NCBI GenBank assembly: GCA_947176115.1
Contig: CAMWPK010000084.1
Span: 1 to 6,670, forward strand
DNA from: an uncultured Clostridia bacterium
GTDB taxonomy: Bacteria; Bacillota; Clostridia; Christensenellales; UBA3700
Length of the DNA: 6,670 nucleotides
Direction: 5' to 3'
Shown here: positions 5,245 to 6,670 of the stretch, piece after piece
How the letters are laid out: every line of letters begins with the position of its first letter
Position numbering within the stretch: position 1 is the first letter of the stretch
The notes under the pieces: model-generated
The model's input: only the letters and a program-made list of their open reading frames with translations
Told to the model about the DNA's origin: nothing
Databases searched by the model: none
Made by a program: the position numbers and the translations under genes

Positions 5245-6245
5245 ATGAAAAAAACTATTTGCATCATACTTACCGTGGCTGTCATTTTGGTGACATGCCT
5301 TGGCTGTATGGCAGGTTGCAATCAAGACGATGGCAACACAATCAAACTTATTGAAGTAACCCACTCCGTATTCTACGCTCCGCTTTACGTAGCGATAGAC
5401 GGCGGATATTTCGAAGAGGAAGGTTTGAAAATACAACTTTCCAACGGCGGTGGCGCAGACAAATGTATGACGTCTATAATCGCAGGTCAATCGGACATTG
5501 GTCTTATGGGTCCGGAAGCGGCAATTATATTGCCAATGAGGGAAGAAAGGACTACCCTGTTATCTTTGCTCAACTCACCAAAAAAGACGGTTCTTTCCTT
5601 ATGGCAAGGCAACCTAACGCCAATTTCTCTTGGTCGGACTTGGCGGGCAAGAACGTAATCGGCGGAAGAAAAGGCGGTGTGCCTGCTATGGCGCTGGAAT
5701 ACGCTATCAAAAAAGCAGGACTTGTGGACGGCAAGGATTATACCCTCAACTTTGACGTACAGTATGATCTCATCGGAGCCGCATTTGAGGGCGGTACCGG
5801 CGATTACTGCACTATGTTCGAGCCTTCCGCTTCTGCTATGCAAAGCGCAGGAAAGGGTTACATCGTAGCTTCAGTCGGCGAGCAAGCGGGAGATATGCCT
5901 TATACCGCTTTTATGGCGACGAGTAGCTATATGAAAAAACACGCGGATAAGGTCGAGAAGTTTACCAGAGCTTTGATCAAGGCAATGGACTTTGTAAATA
6001 CTCATACTGCGCGAGAAGTAGCAAAGGTACTTGCTCCGTCTTTCATAGGCACGAGCGAAGATGCTCTTACTACCGCAATTCAAGCATATAAAGATATCGA
6101 CGCTTATTCAACTACGCCGATAATGAAAGAAGAAGATCTTAATTTGTTGCAAGACATTATCATCGAATCGGGAATAATGACTGAAAAAGTTGCGTTCTCC
6201 AAAATATTCGACGGCACCATTGCGCAAAAAATACTCAACGAATAG
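5245..6245 (+). pseudogene. NMT1/SsuA-like ABC transporter substrate-binding lipoprotein, single-base frameshift
   Basis: The gene starts at ATG 5245 behind AGGAGGT (5234-5240). Residues 1-25 form a lipoprotein signal: MKK, a hydrophobic core, and a lipobox MAGC with C25 as the likely lipidated cysteine. Then come VTHSVFYAPLYVAIDGGYF and GADKCMTSIIAGQSDIGLMGPEAAI, typical of NMT1/SsuA-like periplasmic-binding proteins. The frame breaks after I94 (5524-5526). The family pattern continues in the next frame as YIANEGRKDYPVIFAQL, then GRKGGVPAMALEYAIKKAG and on to the stop at 6243-6245. Restoring one T in ATTATATT gives a continuous protein of about 333 residues, the usual length. Gene callers would report two pieces, 5245-5658 and 5463-6245. 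Its ligand cannot be read from sequence; relatives bind sulfonates, nitrate, pyrimidines or other small solutes. The ATPase follows eight bases later. Confidence 0.86.
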
Positions 6246-6253
6246 AGGTAAAA

Positions 6254-6670
6254 ATGAAAGCAATCTTACAAATGCAAAACGTCCATCTGACCTATCATAC
6301 GCCTAAAAACGAAACGCTTGCAGTTCAAGACTTATCCTTTGAGTGCTACGAGGGCGAGTTACTTGGTATCGTAGGTCCAAGTGGATGCGGAAAAACTACT
6401 ATCCTATCGCTTATGTCCGGCATTCTCACTCCCACTAGGGGTGAGGTGCTGATAGACGGGCAAAAAGCCAACGCCCGTTCAGGTTTGACTGGATATATGT
6501 TGCAAAAAGACGAACTTATGCCTTGGAGAACGATATTGAGCAACGTCACTTTGGGGCTTGAAATCAAAAAACAAAAGACTCCGCAAAAGGTGGAGTTTGC
6601 TAAAGAATTGCTCAAAAAATATAATCTATACGATTTCAAAGACTTCTATCCCAACCAACTATCGGGAGGT
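6254..6670 (+). CDS. ABC transporter ATP-binding protein, nitrate/sulfonate/taurine (SsuB/TauB) type, partial
   Basis: The frame is open for 139 codons to the window end. Visible motifs are the Walker A loop GPSGCGKTT (41-49), the Q-loop YMLQKDELMPWRTI (81-94, Q84) and the start of the signature LSGG (136-139) as the last residues. The MPWRT after the Q-loop and the compact N-terminus with no fused domain are typical of SsuB/TauB/NrtD-like ATPases, which drive import together with an NMT1-type binding protein and one or two SsuC-like permeases. Walker B, the D-loop and the H-loop lie outside the window. The ATG at 6254 is preceded by GAGGT at 6245-6249 that overlaps the upstream stop region, so the two genes form one operon. 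A permease gene is expected downstream. Confidence 0.96.
   Translation, partial: MKAILQMQNVHLTYHTPKNETLAVQDLSFECYEGELLGIVGPSGCGKTTILSLMSGILTPTRGEVLIDGQKANARSGLTGYMLQKDELMPWRTILSNVTLGLEIKKQKTPQKVEFAKELLKKYNLYDFKDFYPNQLSGG

Noticed and set aside
5521..5535. Programmed -1 ribosomal frameshift in the binding-protein gene
   Set aside because: Re-reading one T would restore the frame, but the site (GCAATTATATT) is not a slippery heptamer of the X XXY YYZ kind and I see no clear stimulatory hairpin just after it. Binding proteins of this family are not known for recoding, so deletion or error is simpler.
1..6670. CRISPR array, insertion sequence, tRNA or phage integration site
   Set aside because: No regularly spaced direct repeats, transposase motifs, tRNA-like cloverleaf or att-like duplicated segments were seen on either strand.

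Overview
The window looks like a moderately AT-rich Bacillota chromosome, most likely an anaerobic member of the Clostridia, possibly assembled from a metagenome. The reasons are strong AGGAGG-type ribosome sites, sigma-A-like TTGACA/TATAAT promoters, a T-box riboswitch, rubredoxin and a TrpB2-type tryptophan synthase beta chain. The species cannot be named from this sequence. I see no tRNA, rRNA, CRISPR array, insertion sequence or obvious prophage.

Layout from left to right. Positions 1-772 (minus) hold the N-terminus of a DUF4011-type superfamily 1 helicase, cut by the window edge. Positions 773-909 hold its promoter and the terminator of the next gene. Positions 910-1065 (minus) encode a 51-residue rubredoxin. 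After a divergent promoter region comes a TrmN6-type tRNA adenine-N6 methyltransferase (1178-1909, plus), whose promoter lies so close to the ATG that the mRNA is probably leaderless. It converges on a two-gene minus-strand unit: a protein-kinase-fold phosphotransferase-like protein (2266-2943), followed by a small Cro/C1-type regulator (2023-2241) and a strong terminator.

The centre is a tryptophan-controlled unit on the minus strand. In transcription order it has a promoter (5047-5075), a T-box leader with a UGG (Trp) specifier and an intrinsic terminator (4801-5020), TrpB2 (3405-4772), a small cupin starting one base after the trpB stop (3086-3403), and a terminator (3034-3060). Uncharged tRNA-Trp should switch on both trpB and the cupin. 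This ties the TrpB2 enzyme to tryptophan supply and makes the cupin a candidate accessory protein of that pathway.

On the right, plus strand, is an ABC importer operon: an NMT1/SsuA-like lipoprotein binding protein (5245-6245), then an SsuB/TauB-like ATPase (6254 to the window end). The binding-protein gene carries a single-base frameshift near 5526 but is otherwise intact, so it is either a fresh pseudogene or a sequence error.

No wholly new system stands out. The items most worth a second look are the T-box with an atypical tRNA-acceptor bulge controlling a TrpB2-cupin pair, the frameshifted binding protein, the probable leaderless genes, the kinase-fold/XRE pair, and the cut-off DUF4011 helicase, which may belong to a defence locus outside the window.
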